DNA from: a virus
Length of the DNA: 49,151 nucleotides
Direction: 5' to 3' (one strand)
IMG/VR virus record: IMGVR_UViG_3300021368_001595
Span: 1 to 49,151 of that record
The number at the start of each line of letters is the position of its first letter. The stretch's first letter is position 1. Positions 8,210 to 15,720 of the stretch are shown here, one piece after another. The notes beneath the pieces are model-generated. The model searched no databases and had not been told where the DNA came from. It saw only the letters and a list, made by a program, of their open reading frames with translations. The position numbers were made by a program, and so were the translations under genes.

Positions 8210-9253
8210 TTACTTGACCAAGTCTTCTTTGTATATGCTCTTTAGTCCAAGTGCTTCACTGTTGAACTTGACAAGGTCCTGTAATGCATCTTGTGTAACA
8301 AAGGTTAAAAGTTTGTCACGCTGAGCATCACCTGCTTTTCCAATGTACCAATCGTACTTACCATTCTTCTTAATAAGTGCCGCGGTTGCTTTAGGATCTT
8401 TGCTCATTGCTGTCAATGCCGCCGCTAATTTATCACGATTTGGATTTCCTTTGTTTACCCACAAAGCCTTTTGTAATCCATCACGGAAACTTTTAACTAG
8501 TTTGTATGCATTGTAAAACTCTCCACTAGGTGCTTTACCCCAACGCTCTTCAAATAGGATTTCTAATTGCAAGCCTGGAAAATTAGGGTCATCTGCATGT
8601 GATCCATCTGGCTGTAACAGTCCATGGTGGAACCAAAGTTCTGCGTTAGTATCTGGCTCAACGTGCTTTTTGTATGTTGCAGGATTTTCTCTTGTACCTG
8701 AAAGTTCTCCACGCTTGAATGCAAGTCTACGTTCTGCTGTACTCATACCTTTCACCCAAGTCACATGCTTGTCAAAACATGAAATGTATTCGTCTACACT
8801 CTTGTCTGGGCCACAGATAAGAAGTGCGATAGCAAATGCTTCTGGCACCATTCCTGAACCTGCAGGAAATCTTGGATTATCCATGTCTTCGCCTTTGCGC
8901 TTGCCAGCAATAATGTTTAGGTTCATCATGCCTACACTGTCATATTCACGATAGTCATAGTCGACTGCTTCTTGTAGGAAACTTACACCATTTCCACCGT
9001 GTGATACCATAACAGTCTTATCATCAAAACGTAAATTATTATGATATTCATTAAAGCCAGGAATATCTCTTGCGCCTGGCAACATTTTAATTTTAATTTT
9101 TTCACCTAGAAATGGTTCTAGTTCTTTAGCAACAATTTCTGCCCACACTGTAGTTCCTTGTCCTGCTTTTTGGGGAACGACAAAAGTATAATCAGCAAGT
9201 GCTGGCGTAGCAATACCTAGTGCTACAATTAATGATGTTAATAAGCGTTTCAT
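8210..9253 (-). CDS. tctC: TctC-like periplasmic substrate-binding protein
   Basis: A 347-residue protein. ATG 9253 is chosen over the longer open frame because it has AAAGGAG 6 bases upstream and begins a textbook Sec signal peptide (MKRLL, hydrophobic core, cleavage near ALA-D at about residue 21). The mature start YTFVVPQKAGQGT resembles the opening strand and ligand loop of TctC/Bug binding proteins, though divergent. The family captures carboxylates such as citrate in the periplasm and delivers them to TctA/TctB. The length is slightly above the usual 320 residues or so. It directly follows tctA, which supports the assignment. No lysis or virion function is suggested. Confidence 0.75.
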   Translation of the reverse strand: MKRLLTSLIVALGIATPALADYTFVVPQKAGQGTTVWAEIVAKELEPFLGEKIKIKMLPGARDIPGFNEYHNNLRFDDKTVMVSHGGNGVSFLQEAVDYDYREYDSVGMMNLNIIAGKRKGEDMDNPRFPAGSGMVPEAFAIALLICGPDKSVDEYISCFDKHVTWVKGMSTAERRLAFKRGELSGTRENPATYKKHVEPDTNAELWFHHGLLQPDGSHADDPNFPGLQLEILFEERWGKAPSGEFYNAYKLVKSFRDGLQKALWVNKGNPNRDKLAAALTAMSKDPKATAALIKKNGKYDWYIGKAGDAQRDKLLTFVTQDALQDLVKFNSEALGLKSIYKEDLVK

Positions 9254-9267
9254 AATTTTCTCCTTTA

Positions 9268-10704
9268 TTACGCATATTCTAATTTGTTGCGTTTGGTTAA
9301 CCCCCATAGCAACACTATAACAGTGGTAACAACCAATGTCCAAAATATAGGTCGTGTCAACAACCTATCAATATCATACAGAGTAAACATCTGTATGCTT
9401 AAGGCTTCAATACGGTCTGCTAGAATAAATCCAAACAGCAGAGCTGGTCTTGAAAATTTAAATTCTTTTGCAAATAAGCCAACAACAGATGCTATGGCTA
9501 ATATAGCATAATCTTCCCATCCGCCTGTGTATTGCACACATGCAAGCGTTATAAAGCCCAACAGCAGGGGGAAATAGTATTTGTAGGGTATATGAGCAAT
9601 CTTTGCTATATACCGCGTTAAAAGCAAGCACAGGGCGCCTACAAGCACTGTAGCGAGCATGAATCCGTATAACAAACTGTCAAAGAAACGTTGGTCCATT
9701 GCTAAATCAACAGTACCTAATTCAAAATCTAAATAAGCAAAAAGTCCTATAATAATAGCCGCAAATGGTGCTCCTGGTATTCCAAACAATACTGTAGGAA
9801 TCATTGATGTTGCCTTTTGTGCATTATTAGCACCTTCAGGACCTATCACGCCTCTAATGTTTCCTTTGCCCATTTTAGGATTGGCCTTTGGCGTAGTTGC
9901 AACTGCTTGTCCGTATGCAATCCAATCTGCCATAGCGCCGCCCAATCCTGGTAAAACTCCAATAAACGCACCAATGAATCCTCCTCTTAATGCTAACCAT
10001 TTATTTTGCCAAACTGCAAGAATACCTTCTTTTGTTTGCTTGCCATTTGCTACAGGCTGTGCTGTATTTTTTCTTGTTCTTAAGCCCTCTACTAGTTCTG
10101 GTATTGCAAATAAGCCGGCAATCATAGGAAGTATTTGTATTCCTGCACCTAAATATTCCCAGCCTCCTGTCCATCTATCAGCATTAGTATTAGGATCAAC
10201 ACCTATCATTCCTAAAAATATACCAACAGCAAGTGCTATTAAAGCTCTAAACCACCATTTACTGCTTACAAATGTAACTGTCGCTAGTGCTAACATTGTA
10301 AATGCCCATAGCTCAGGTACACCAAATACCAATATTAAGTTGGTATACCACGGTAATAAAAAGAATACTAAAGCACCCCATATCAAACCATTTATTGTTG
10401 ATGTAGTTACAGCGGCACTGATAGCATATGTTGCACGACCTTGTAGTGCTAGAGGAAATCCATCTACCATTGTTGCCGCGGCACTATTAGCACCAGGTAT
10501 GCCTAACAAAACACCTGTGTAAGTATCTCCTGTAGTGCTTGCGGCCACTACTGCCATTACAAAAATAACTGCTAGATACGGGTCTGGAAAAGTTGTCATC
10601 AGCGGAAACAAGAATATAAGAGCCGTTGTAGCACCAGCCCCAGGTATGATACCCATAAGTAATCCATAAAAAGTTCCTGTCATCAATGCTATAATTTCAG
10701 CCAT
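9268..10704 (-). CDS. tctA: TctA-family tripartite tricarboxylate transporter large subunit
   Basis: A 478-residue, very hydrophobic inner-membrane protein with about ten to twelve membrane segments. The two family half-repeats are visible: GIIPGAGA with GIPGAN in the first half (about 18-75), and GVLPGLGG with GIPGAP in the second (about 250-315). Length is close to the family norm of about 500. It would be the transport channel for carboxylates bound by TctC, driven by an ion gradient. AAAGGAAG is the ribosome-binding site. It is first gene of a minus-strand unit behind a TATAAATA late promoter. The 4-TM TctB is absent from the window, so the phage may rely on host TctB or a divergent small partner. 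Confidence 0.9.
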   Translation of the reverse strand: MAEIIALMTGTFYGLLMGIIPGAGATTALIFLFPLMTTFPDPYLAVIFVMAVVAASTTGDTYTGVLLGIPGANSAAATMVDGFPLALQGRATYAISAAVTTSTINGLIWGALVFFLLPWYTNLILVFGVPELWAFTMLALATVTFVSSKWWFRALIALAVGIFLGMIGVDPNTNADRWTGGWEYLGAGIQILPMIAGLFAIPELVEGLRTRKNTAQPVANGKQTKEGILAVWQNKWLALRGGFIGAFIGVLPGLGGAMADWIAYGQAVATTPKANPKMGKGNIRGVIGPEGANNAQKATSMIPTVLFGIPGAPFAAIIIGLFAYLDFELGTVDLAMDQRFFDSLLYGFMLATVLVGALCLLLTRYIAKIAHIPYKYYFPLLLGFITLACVQYTGGWEDYAILAIASVVGLFAKEFKFSRPALLFGFILADRIEALSIQMFTLYDIDRLLTRPIFWTLVVTTVIVLLWGLTKRNKLEYA

Positions 10705-10730
10705 ATTATTAATGCTTCCTTTTTGTTTAG

Positions 10731-10744
10731 TATAAATATTTATA
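10731..10744. promoter_or_regulatory. Palindromic bidirectional late promoter
   Basis: TATAAATATTTATA is an exact 14-base palindrome in the 79-base divergent gap. Each strand reads the full T4 late element TATAAATA (plus 10731-10738, minus 10744-10737). One would fire toward tctA (ATG at 10704) and the other toward the methyltransferase (ATG at 10784). Both distances suit a short leader. Confidence 0.7.
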
Positions 10745-10783
10745 AGAAAACAAAAAATTTTTTAGAAAAGTGGATAAAAAATT

Positions 10784-11524
10784 ATGAATACAAGAATTTT
10801 TAATTTAATAGAAGAAAATTTACAAAATTCCTTTCATTTAGACAAATATGCAAAAATTAGAGAGGAAATAGGAAAAAATACTATTATATATGATTTGCCA
10901 TGGACGCCTGCAAGATTGAGAAAATTCGAAGAATCAATCGGTGATGCTTTACAATTTGAAGAAGTAGACATGGGTGGAACTATTGAACAAGCGACTAAGA
11001 GATTAGATGAAAGATATATGAGCAGATTCTTTGGAGAAATATGGCAACCTACTACAGACAAGTATCAATACAGTGGATGGGCTCTTGTTGATTTAATCAA
11101 CAACGAAAATCCTACTGCGGTACTAGACTTTGGTTGCGGATACAATCCTTTCAAAGATAGAATCCAAAATCTAATCGGCATAGATCCATATAACAATCAA
11201 GCGGACTACATGGTAGACATCTTAGAATTTGCAGTTGAGCCGGAAACATATGATCATATCATAGTATTTGGCAGTTTAAATTTTGGAGATCGTAATGATA
11301 TTGAAACACGTTTTGCAAAGCTAAACGAATTATTAATGCCAGGTGGAAGAATGTACTTCAGAGCTAATCCGGGATACTTATGGCCTAAAGGCCCGTATGT
11401 AGATATATTTCCTTGGTCTTTTGAAGTAGCATATGACCTTGCAAAAACACACGGACTTACATTAGAGAAGTTCAAAAAGGACAACGGTGATCGTTTATAC
11501 TTTGAGGTGTACAAAAATGGATGA
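10784..11524 (+). CDS. Class I SAM-dependent methyltransferase
   Basis: A 246-residue protein. The SAM-binding motif I is VLDFGCG (about 113-119) and the second-strand acidic position is GIDPY (about 132-136). A later segment with LMPGGR..F matches the usual post-IV strand of Rossmann methyltransferases. About 90 residues precede the core and may be a substrate-specificity region. The substrate is unknown; small-molecule or sugar methylation fits the neighbourhood. It opens a two-gene plus-strand unit from the divergent late promoter and overlaps the next gene by 8 bases. No strong ribosome-binding site is visible. Confidence 0.8.
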   Translation: MNTRIFNLIEENLQNSFHLDKYAKIREEIGKNTIIYDLPWTPARLRKFEESIGDALQFEEVDMGGTIEQATKRLDERYMSRFFGEIWQPTTDKYQYSGWALVDLINNENPTAVLDFGCGYNPFKDRIQNLIGIDPYNNQADYMVDILEFAVEPETYDHIIVFGSLNFGDRNDIETRFAKLNELLMPGGRMYFRANPGYLWPKGPYVDIFPWSFEVAYDLAKTHGLTLEKFKKDNGDRLYFEVYKNG

Positions 11525-12194
11525 ATCAAAACTAATTTTCTTTACAGGTGCTCCTGGTTCTAAATGGAGTGCTACTGCACATACATTGTCGCATAATAAA
11601 ATTATGCCTATCAACACAAGTGACTATGCAGAAGATAGAATATATACACACCCTAACCCACAAGTAAGTCACCTGGGTGCATACTGGGGACCAGGGTTCA
11701 ACTGGGGAGAGAACTTTCATAAGATTAATGAAATGTCCAAAGAAGATATTCTTGCTGAAATTGAAAAACCTTATGCAGATAAAAACTGGGACGAATATAG
11801 AATTATCAAATGTCATCAGTTTGCACTTAACTTAGATTGGATTAAGGAAAACTTTCCTACCTCCAAGATTATGATTGTGTTGCGTCCTAACAGAGTTTGT
11901 TCAGAAGGCTGGCTAACCGCTGGGGGTTGGGACATTTCATATCCTAACTATCGTCCGTACTATAAAGACGATGCTACATTTAAAAAACTAGCACTACAAG
12001 AATTGCAAGCGGCTAAAACATTCATCGACAAGCATGATCTAGAGATGCAAGTAGTCACACACCATTACTGGCGTAAACGCTGGGGTATTGATCGAAACAC
12101 TGAAGAACTTGAACGTTATATGAACAGTTTAGAAAAAACACACGACGGTAGATGGCATTTTGATGTTACTGTCGCTGAATACAACTTTAATTAG
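11517..12194 (+). CDS. Sulfotransferase-like P-loop protein
   Basis: A 225-residue protein from ATG 11517, with GAGGT about 10 bases upstream; it overlaps the methyltransferase stop. The N-terminal FFTGAPGSKWSATAHTL (about 7-23) fits the phosphosulfate-binding loop of PAPS-dependent sulfotransferases. A later KIMIVLRPN..CSEGW segment (about 117-132) fits the 3'-phosphate-binding strand with Arg and Ser. The family transfers sulfate to hydroxyls or amines. The catalytic base is uncertain; H101 in IIKCHQF is a candidate. It meets the convergent gene at 12187 with an 8-base overlap. It might instead be a P-loop protein with another activity. Confidence 0.55.
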   Translation: MDESKLIFFTGAPGSKWSATAHTLSHNKIMPINTSDYAEDRIYTHPNPQVSHLGAYWGPGFNWGENFHKINEMSKEDILAEIEKPYADKNWDEYRIIKCHQFALNLDWIKENFPTSKIMIVLRPNRVCSEGWLTAGGWDISYPNYRPYYKDDATFKKLALQELQAAKTFIDKHDLEMQVVTHHYWRKRWGIDRNTEELERYMNSLEKTHDGRWHFDVTVAEYNFN

Positions 12195-12879
12195 TAACAA
12201 ACTGTTTGACTTTTTCGAAATTGTTATAATTTACTTGTAGATCTAACCTTTTACATATATCTTCAAAAAAAGTAAAATCAAGTAATTCATCTACACTACT
12301 AATTACAACATCAGTTTCTAAAATATTATCTTTGAAATTTTGTATTTTATTTTCTAGCGATATTTTTACATTATCAGCATTGCCGTAATGATCTAAAAAC
12401 GTGTATGTTTTATCTTTAGCATTTACAAAATAATTTGCACTTGTTTGCATAAATCTATCTACTAATGCATCAATATCTGTTGGTAACACAACTAAAAATT
12501 TTGAATTTATAAAAAACTCATGTGCTAAGTTTAAATCAGCATGTAAGGGATAAATTAAATTATTTGGAAATAGTTTTTGTTTCCAATCTACAATATCTCG
12601 ATAACTCTGATGTTTGTAACTATTCTTTTCTGCCATGTCAAGCACAGGCGGAACTGTCTTTTCGCAAACTCCTTTACCTACTGCACCTGCAAATCTTCTG
12701 TTAAAATGATATAATGTAAAATTAGGCCTATCATCATTGTAAGGCTCCCAAGGATAATTGCCATTGTTTTTGTAATCATACCAAGCAACATTATCACAAC
12801 TGGCTAATAATCTGCCAGCAATGTGTCCTTTTGCCCCCATAGGAAAACAAATAGCAATAGAGTTACTTGCGTCTGTCAT
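12187..12879 (-). CDS. Hypothetical protein, possibly sulfotransferase-like fold
   Basis: A 230-residue protein I do not firmly recognise. The N terminus IAICFPMGAKGHIAGRLL (about 8-25) has the shape of a strand-loop-helix nucleotide-binding opening and resembles the first motif of some divergent sulfotransferase-like phage proteins. The middle has a FLVVLPTDIDALVDRF segment that could be the second phosphate-binding strand. No catalytic residue can be named. It is the last gene of the minus-strand unit, overlapping the AMP-binding gene by 17 bases, and is convergent with the sulfotransferase-like gene. Confidence 0.6.
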   Translation of the reverse strand: MTDASNSIAICFPMGAKGHIAGRLLASCDNVAWYDYKNNGNYPWEPYNDDRPNFTLYHFNRRFAGAVGKGVCEKTVPPVLDMAEKNSYKHQSYRDIVDWKQKLFPNNLIYPLHADLNLAHEFFINSKFLVVLPTDIDALVDRFMQTSANYFVNAKDKTYTFLDHYGNADNVKISLENKIQNFKDNILETDVVISSVDELLDFTFFEDICKRLDLQVNYNNFEKVKQFVTN

Positions 12880-13534
12880 ATAATAAAATATCCTTTTTAT
12901 AGCGAACTAAATCTCCTGTAGCAAACCAATCATTGTATACACACATTGGGCCTTTTACATATAATTCGTTATGTTTTACTTTATAATCAGTCCAAAATGT
13001 ATTTCCTATAATATTGTTATCAACACTATCTCCTGGCATGTATAATTTGTTAATTACACACGGTCCAATTTCGCTCATCCCCCAATTTGCTAATACTGTT
13101 GCGCCTCTATCAATAAATGCTTGAATATGATGTGCAGGTATAGGATCACTACCCATTGATACAAATTTATCATTTAACTTTGCTGTTTTAAAGTCCTTTG
13201 TTTTAATAACTGCTTCACACATAGCAGGAGCAATAAACGTGTGTGTATGACTCTTCAAACGTTTTAAAAAGGTATATGCGTTAAACTTTTCAATAGTTAT
13301 ATCGCATCCTAACGTATACGCTGGTAGGCTTTGCAACAACAATCCTCCGGCATGCGTCATTCGGGTACAAGTATAGATACTGCTATCTTTTGTAATTTTT
13401 TGTGCTTCAATGGCGACTTCATTACAGGCTTTTAGATTATCAGGATCTCTAAAAATTTTCTTAGGTGTACCTGTAGTACCGCTAGAAGTTATGATACAAC
13501 CTTCTTTTAATATTACATTAAAGTTCGGTTCCAT
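12863..13534 (-). CDS. Minimal AMP-binding (ANL-type) adenylate-forming enzyme
   Basis: A 223-residue protein, under half the usual length of acyl-CoA ligases and related enzymes. It retains the P-loop TSSGTTGTPKK (about 16-26), the NWGMSE motif (about 149-154, equivalent to YGxTE) and FATGDL plus YDRR near the end, equivalent to the TGD and hinge motifs. The usual N-terminal region of about 100 or more residues is missing. So is the whole C-terminal lid domain with its catalytic Lys. It could still bind ATP and an acid, act with a separate lid protein, or be a decayed gene. It overlaps the aminotransferase reading frame by 17 bases, as part of one operon. Confidence 0.7.
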   Translation of the reverse strand: MEPNFNVILKEGCIITSSGTTGTPKKIFRDPDNLKACNEVAIEAQKITKDSSIYTCTRMTHAGGLLLQSLPAYTLGCDITIEKFNAYTFLKRLKSHTHTFIAPAMCEAVIKTKDFKTAKLNDKFVSMGSDPIPAHHIQAFIDRGATVLANWGMSEIGPCVINKLYMPGDSVDNNIIGNTFWTDYKVKHNELYVKGPMCVYNDWFATGDLVRYKKDILLYDRRK

Positions 13535-13847
13535 AAGTTACCTTTTTATCTTTATATTTAGATATTAATATGTTTGTGATTTCTCCAGTAATAGTAGTAG
13601 GTGTCACTCCACCGCTCGAACTTGTAATAAAAACCTCATCAGCAGATGCAAACATAGACTGTGTTATAGGCATTCTTTTAAATGTAATATTATTCTCATT
13701 AGCAATATCTTCAACTACAGTCATAGTAATACCTTTTAGAACATTCTTATCTGCTGTTTTGATTACGCCGTCTTTAACAATTCCAACATTAAAACCCGGA
13801 CCTTCTGTTACAAATCCTTCTACGTCAACTAGCACTGTCGTATCAAA
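13518..13847 (-). CDS. Class-IV aminotransferase, C-terminal half (after in-frame TGA)
   Basis: This segment is in the same frame as the N-terminal half at 13848-14354, separated only by a TGA at 13850-13848. The codons right after the stop already read as conserved enzyme (FDTTVLVD). It then carries the family signature VTEGPGFNV, a VLKGIT segment and a SSSGGVTP motif. The first possible independent start is GTG 13835, with no obvious ribosome-binding site. The end is short: the loop normally following the VTP motif is shortened by about ten residues. It may be made by readthrough, as a separate polypeptide, or not at all. Confidence 0.7.
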   Translation of the reverse strand, partial: FDTTVLVDVEGFVTEGPGFNVGIVKDGVIKTADKNVLKGITMTVVEDIANENNITFKRMPITQSMFASADEVFITSSSGGVTPTTITGEITNILISKYKDKKVTYGTEL

Positions 13848-14354
13848 TCAAGCAGGTGTATTACGCTGACTAAGTGTCAGATCTATCCAAGCCATGTTCT
13901 TGTATTCTTGTCCGTAGTAATCATCATTGACCCTGTTTGTATTTTTATCTAAGTATAATTTTACCATTGGTGTTTTTGCTATAGGGTAACTTGGCTTAAT
14001 ATACATAGCAAAATTTACAGGACAATTTTCTAAGTCTCTTGGATTACCGCTAGGCGGAAATCCTCTCCAGATTATAAACCATACAAATGCATTATCAATT
14101 GGATTACGCTTTGCTAGTTCTTTAATAATCTCTAGAGGATCGACGTCTGGAATAGTAAGTCCATATCGTCCTGCACTATTCTTAAATCTTTGCAAGTGTC
14201 TTTCATAACAAAATGCTTTGCCGTCATATACTGGCATAACATCATATGTAGCATCACAATGTATGAAGCCAAAGTCAAGTATACTTGGCCCAATCTCTCC
14301 TAACGGTTTGTACTCACCGTTTTTATATGCTACTAATTCTAATACGTTAGTCAT
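13848..14354 (-). CDS. Class-IV (PLP) aminotransferase, N-terminal half, ends at in-frame TGA
   Basis: A 168-residue segment from ATG 14354, overlapping the upstream stop by 8 bases. It carries the class-IV pattern FCYERHLQRFKNSAGRYGL (about 49-67) and EYKNMAWIDLT (about 152-162), whose Lys is the likely PLP-binding residue. The family covers branched-chain, D-amino-acid and 4-amino-4-deoxychorismate enzymes; the specificity here is unclear. The frame stops at TGA 13850-13848 where homologues usually have Gly (GADTAL-like), which fits a single GGA-to-TGA change. With the downstream part the enzyme would be about 278 residues, the normal length. Confidence 0.75.
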   Translation of the reverse strand: MTNVLELVAYKNGEYKPLGEIGPSILDFGFIHCDATYDVMPVYDGKAFCYERHLQRFKNSAGRYGLTIPDVDPLEIIKELAKRNPIDNAFVWFIIWRGFPPSGNPRDLENCPVNFAMYIKPSYPIAKTPMVKLYLDKNTNRVNDDYYGQEYKNMAWIDLTLSQRNTPA

Positions 14355-14604
14355 CAAAATGTACCTTCTTTAACTGTGGATCATCGGGTAATTTTTGCTT
14401 CAGTGTTTTTAATCGATTTATTCTCCATTCAAGGAGTTTAAAATCTAACACCCAAGGAAAAATTGCGTGGATTAGACTGCCGATAGTTACACCCAATAAA
14501 AAGAAAAATTCACCTATTGCAAGTCTAAAATGCCACCAATATCCCGCATTAGGCTTGCCAGCTTTTTGCTTTGCTTCTTGTAAATGTTTAAAATTATACC
14601 ACAT
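14347..14604 (-). CDS. Small DUF6356-like membrane protein
   Basis: An 85-residue protein with an AAAGGA ribosome-binding site. It has a strongly hydrophobic stretch (about 27-52, FFFLLGVTIGSLIHAIFPWVL) flanked by basic segments. YWWHFRLA followed by IHAIFPW matches the pattern also seen in the protein at 7075-7320 and in DUF6356 as I remember it. Occurrence of one member in each of the two 2OG-oxygenase operons suggests a shared role, perhaps anchoring or supporting a membrane-associated step. That role is inference; the function is unknown. Confidence 0.6.
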   Translation of the reverse strand: MWYNFKHLQEAKQKAGKPNAGYWWHFRLAIGEFFFLLGVTIGSLIHAIFPWVLDFKLLEWRINRLKTLKQKLPDDPQLKKVHFDD

Positions 14605-15145
14605 AGCGTCCTTTCAATTTGTTTCTTCGACTTGTATATTCTTGAATATTTAATTTCCAGACAGTCTGCTCTGTATAGTATAACATCATTTCACTATACT
14701 TGTCAAGTATTCCTTGTCTGGCAAGCAGACCCATTAGTTTGTGATTACGAGCGGCTTTGCCATTTGAATGCTCATGGTAGGTGTTTGTGGTAATATATAG
14801 TTCATCTGTAGGACAGTATTCTATAAACTTTGGTATTATTTCACGTTGTGTAATACTGTTCCAATCTCCTTTTCCTAATCCTCTAAATGTATCTTGCATA
14901 GGTAATTCACAACCTCTAAACATAATACGCCAAGCATTAGGATTTACTTCTGGTAAAGGATGACAACCTGCTACTGCTACAATTTCATTATCTTTGATAG
15001 CACAGAAATATTCACCATGTTCTTTGCACCAGTCAAACTTCATTGCTTTCAAACTACTGTTGTTTTCATATTTCAATTGTTTTGCCTTTTTGCAAAACAG
15101 TTCTAAAGCAGGAACAAGCTCGTCTGTTATAATTTTTATTTGCAT
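14594..15145 (-). CDS. GNAT-like acyltransferase
   Basis: A 183-residue protein. The order of elements fits the GNAT fold: an N-terminal helix rich in Lys, then the strand pair YFCAIKDNEIVAVAGCHPLPE (about 46-66) typical of GNAT strands 2-3, then WRIMFRG. The usual acetyl-CoA pyrophosphate loop (Q/RxxGxG/A) is not clean; RGLGKG (about 88-93) is the nearest match. Substrate unknown. It overlaps both neighbours in an operon with an SDR, an aminotransferase and an AMP-binding protein, a set suggestive of small-molecule or sugar biosynthesis. Confidence 0.6.
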   Translation of the reverse strand: MQIKIITDELVPALELFCKKAKQLKYENNSSLKAMKFDWCKEHGEYFCAIKDNEIVAVAGCHPLPEVNPNAWRIMFRGCELPMQDTFRGLGKGDWNSITQREIIPKFIEYCPTDELYITTNTYHEHSNGKAARNHKLMGLLARQGILDKYSEMMLYYTEQTVWKLNIQEYTSRRNKLKGRYVV

Positions 15146-15720
15146 TTTCCATTTACACCTGTATGTGTATCCTGCATAATTGTTGTAGACGTTATTCTCA
15201 TTTCATTGCTCATTTCTACAATTTTTAAAATATTTTCTGCTAATTTGTAAATATCAATAAGCGGTTTTGTCAATCCTATATTGTGATTGGAATTTGTCGG
15301 TCCTGGACGAATAAGTATAATTTGACAAGGATCATTTAGGTAATTTAATCTGTCAGCAAGATGATCTAAAGCAATTTTACTTGAATCATATAGGTGTTTG
15401 TTTAATCTTTTTTCATTTTTGTTCCTACTTTCAGGACTATTTCCTCCTATAATAACTATTTTTTTATATTGATATTGATACTCGTGAAACAGTTCGGCTA
15501 ACATATCGCACTGACTAAATCTATTTTCTTTTCCATATGCTACAACAAATATTATATCACAATGTTTAGATGCTAACACAACTTGTTTACGCTGTTCTTG
15601 GTTGTTAATATCTACTCCGTCTTCTCGACCTATTCCGACAACGTCAAATTTGTTTTCCTTACAAGTGTCATAAATTGCCTTGCCGATTCCTGAAGAATAT
15701 CCGAATACTAGAGCTTTCAT
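15136..15720 (-). CDS. Short-chain dehydrogenase/reductase (SDR)
   Basis: A 194-residue Rossmann protein, somewhat short for the usual 250. The cofactor loop is GYSSGIG (G7, G11, G13). The catalytic pair is Y111 and K115 in LYDSSKIALDHL, and S95 in IGGNSPES is a possible catalytic Ser. The expected activity is NAD(P)-dependent oxidoreduction of an alcohol or carbonyl. It overlaps the upstream oxygenase gene by 4 bases. The missing length is at the C terminus, where substrate specificity usually lies, so the substrate cannot be suggested. Confidence 0.85.
   Translation of the reverse strand: MKALVFGYSSGIGKAIYDTCKENKFDVVGIGREDGVDINNQEQRKQVVLASKHCDIIFVVAYGKENRFSQCDMLAELFHEYQYQYKKIVIIGGNSPESRNKNEKRLNKHLYDSSKIALDHLADRLNYLNDPCQIILIRPGPTNSNHNIGLTKPLIDIYKLAENILKIVEMSNEMRITSTTIMQDTHTGVNGKCK

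Noticed and set aside
9857-10522. Long open frame on the plus strand opposite tctA (and similar ones such as 44980-45606)
   Set aside because: They are antisense shadows of strongly coded minus-strand genes with no ribosome-binding site or recognisable domain.
13848-13850. TGA read as Trp by a changed genetic code
   Set aside because: Other genes here end in TGA at overlapping starts (for example 19005 and 34599), and Trp is written TGG throughout.
13835-13860. Frameshift as the cause of the split aminotransferase
   Set aside because: The two parts are in the same reading frame; codons on either side of TGA at 13850-13848 continue without a shift.
14680-14710. TTGACA with a TATACT-like -10 on the minus strand
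   Set aside because: It lies inside the GNAT-like coding region, has an 18-base spacer and an imperfect -10, unlike the two exact promoters in gaps.
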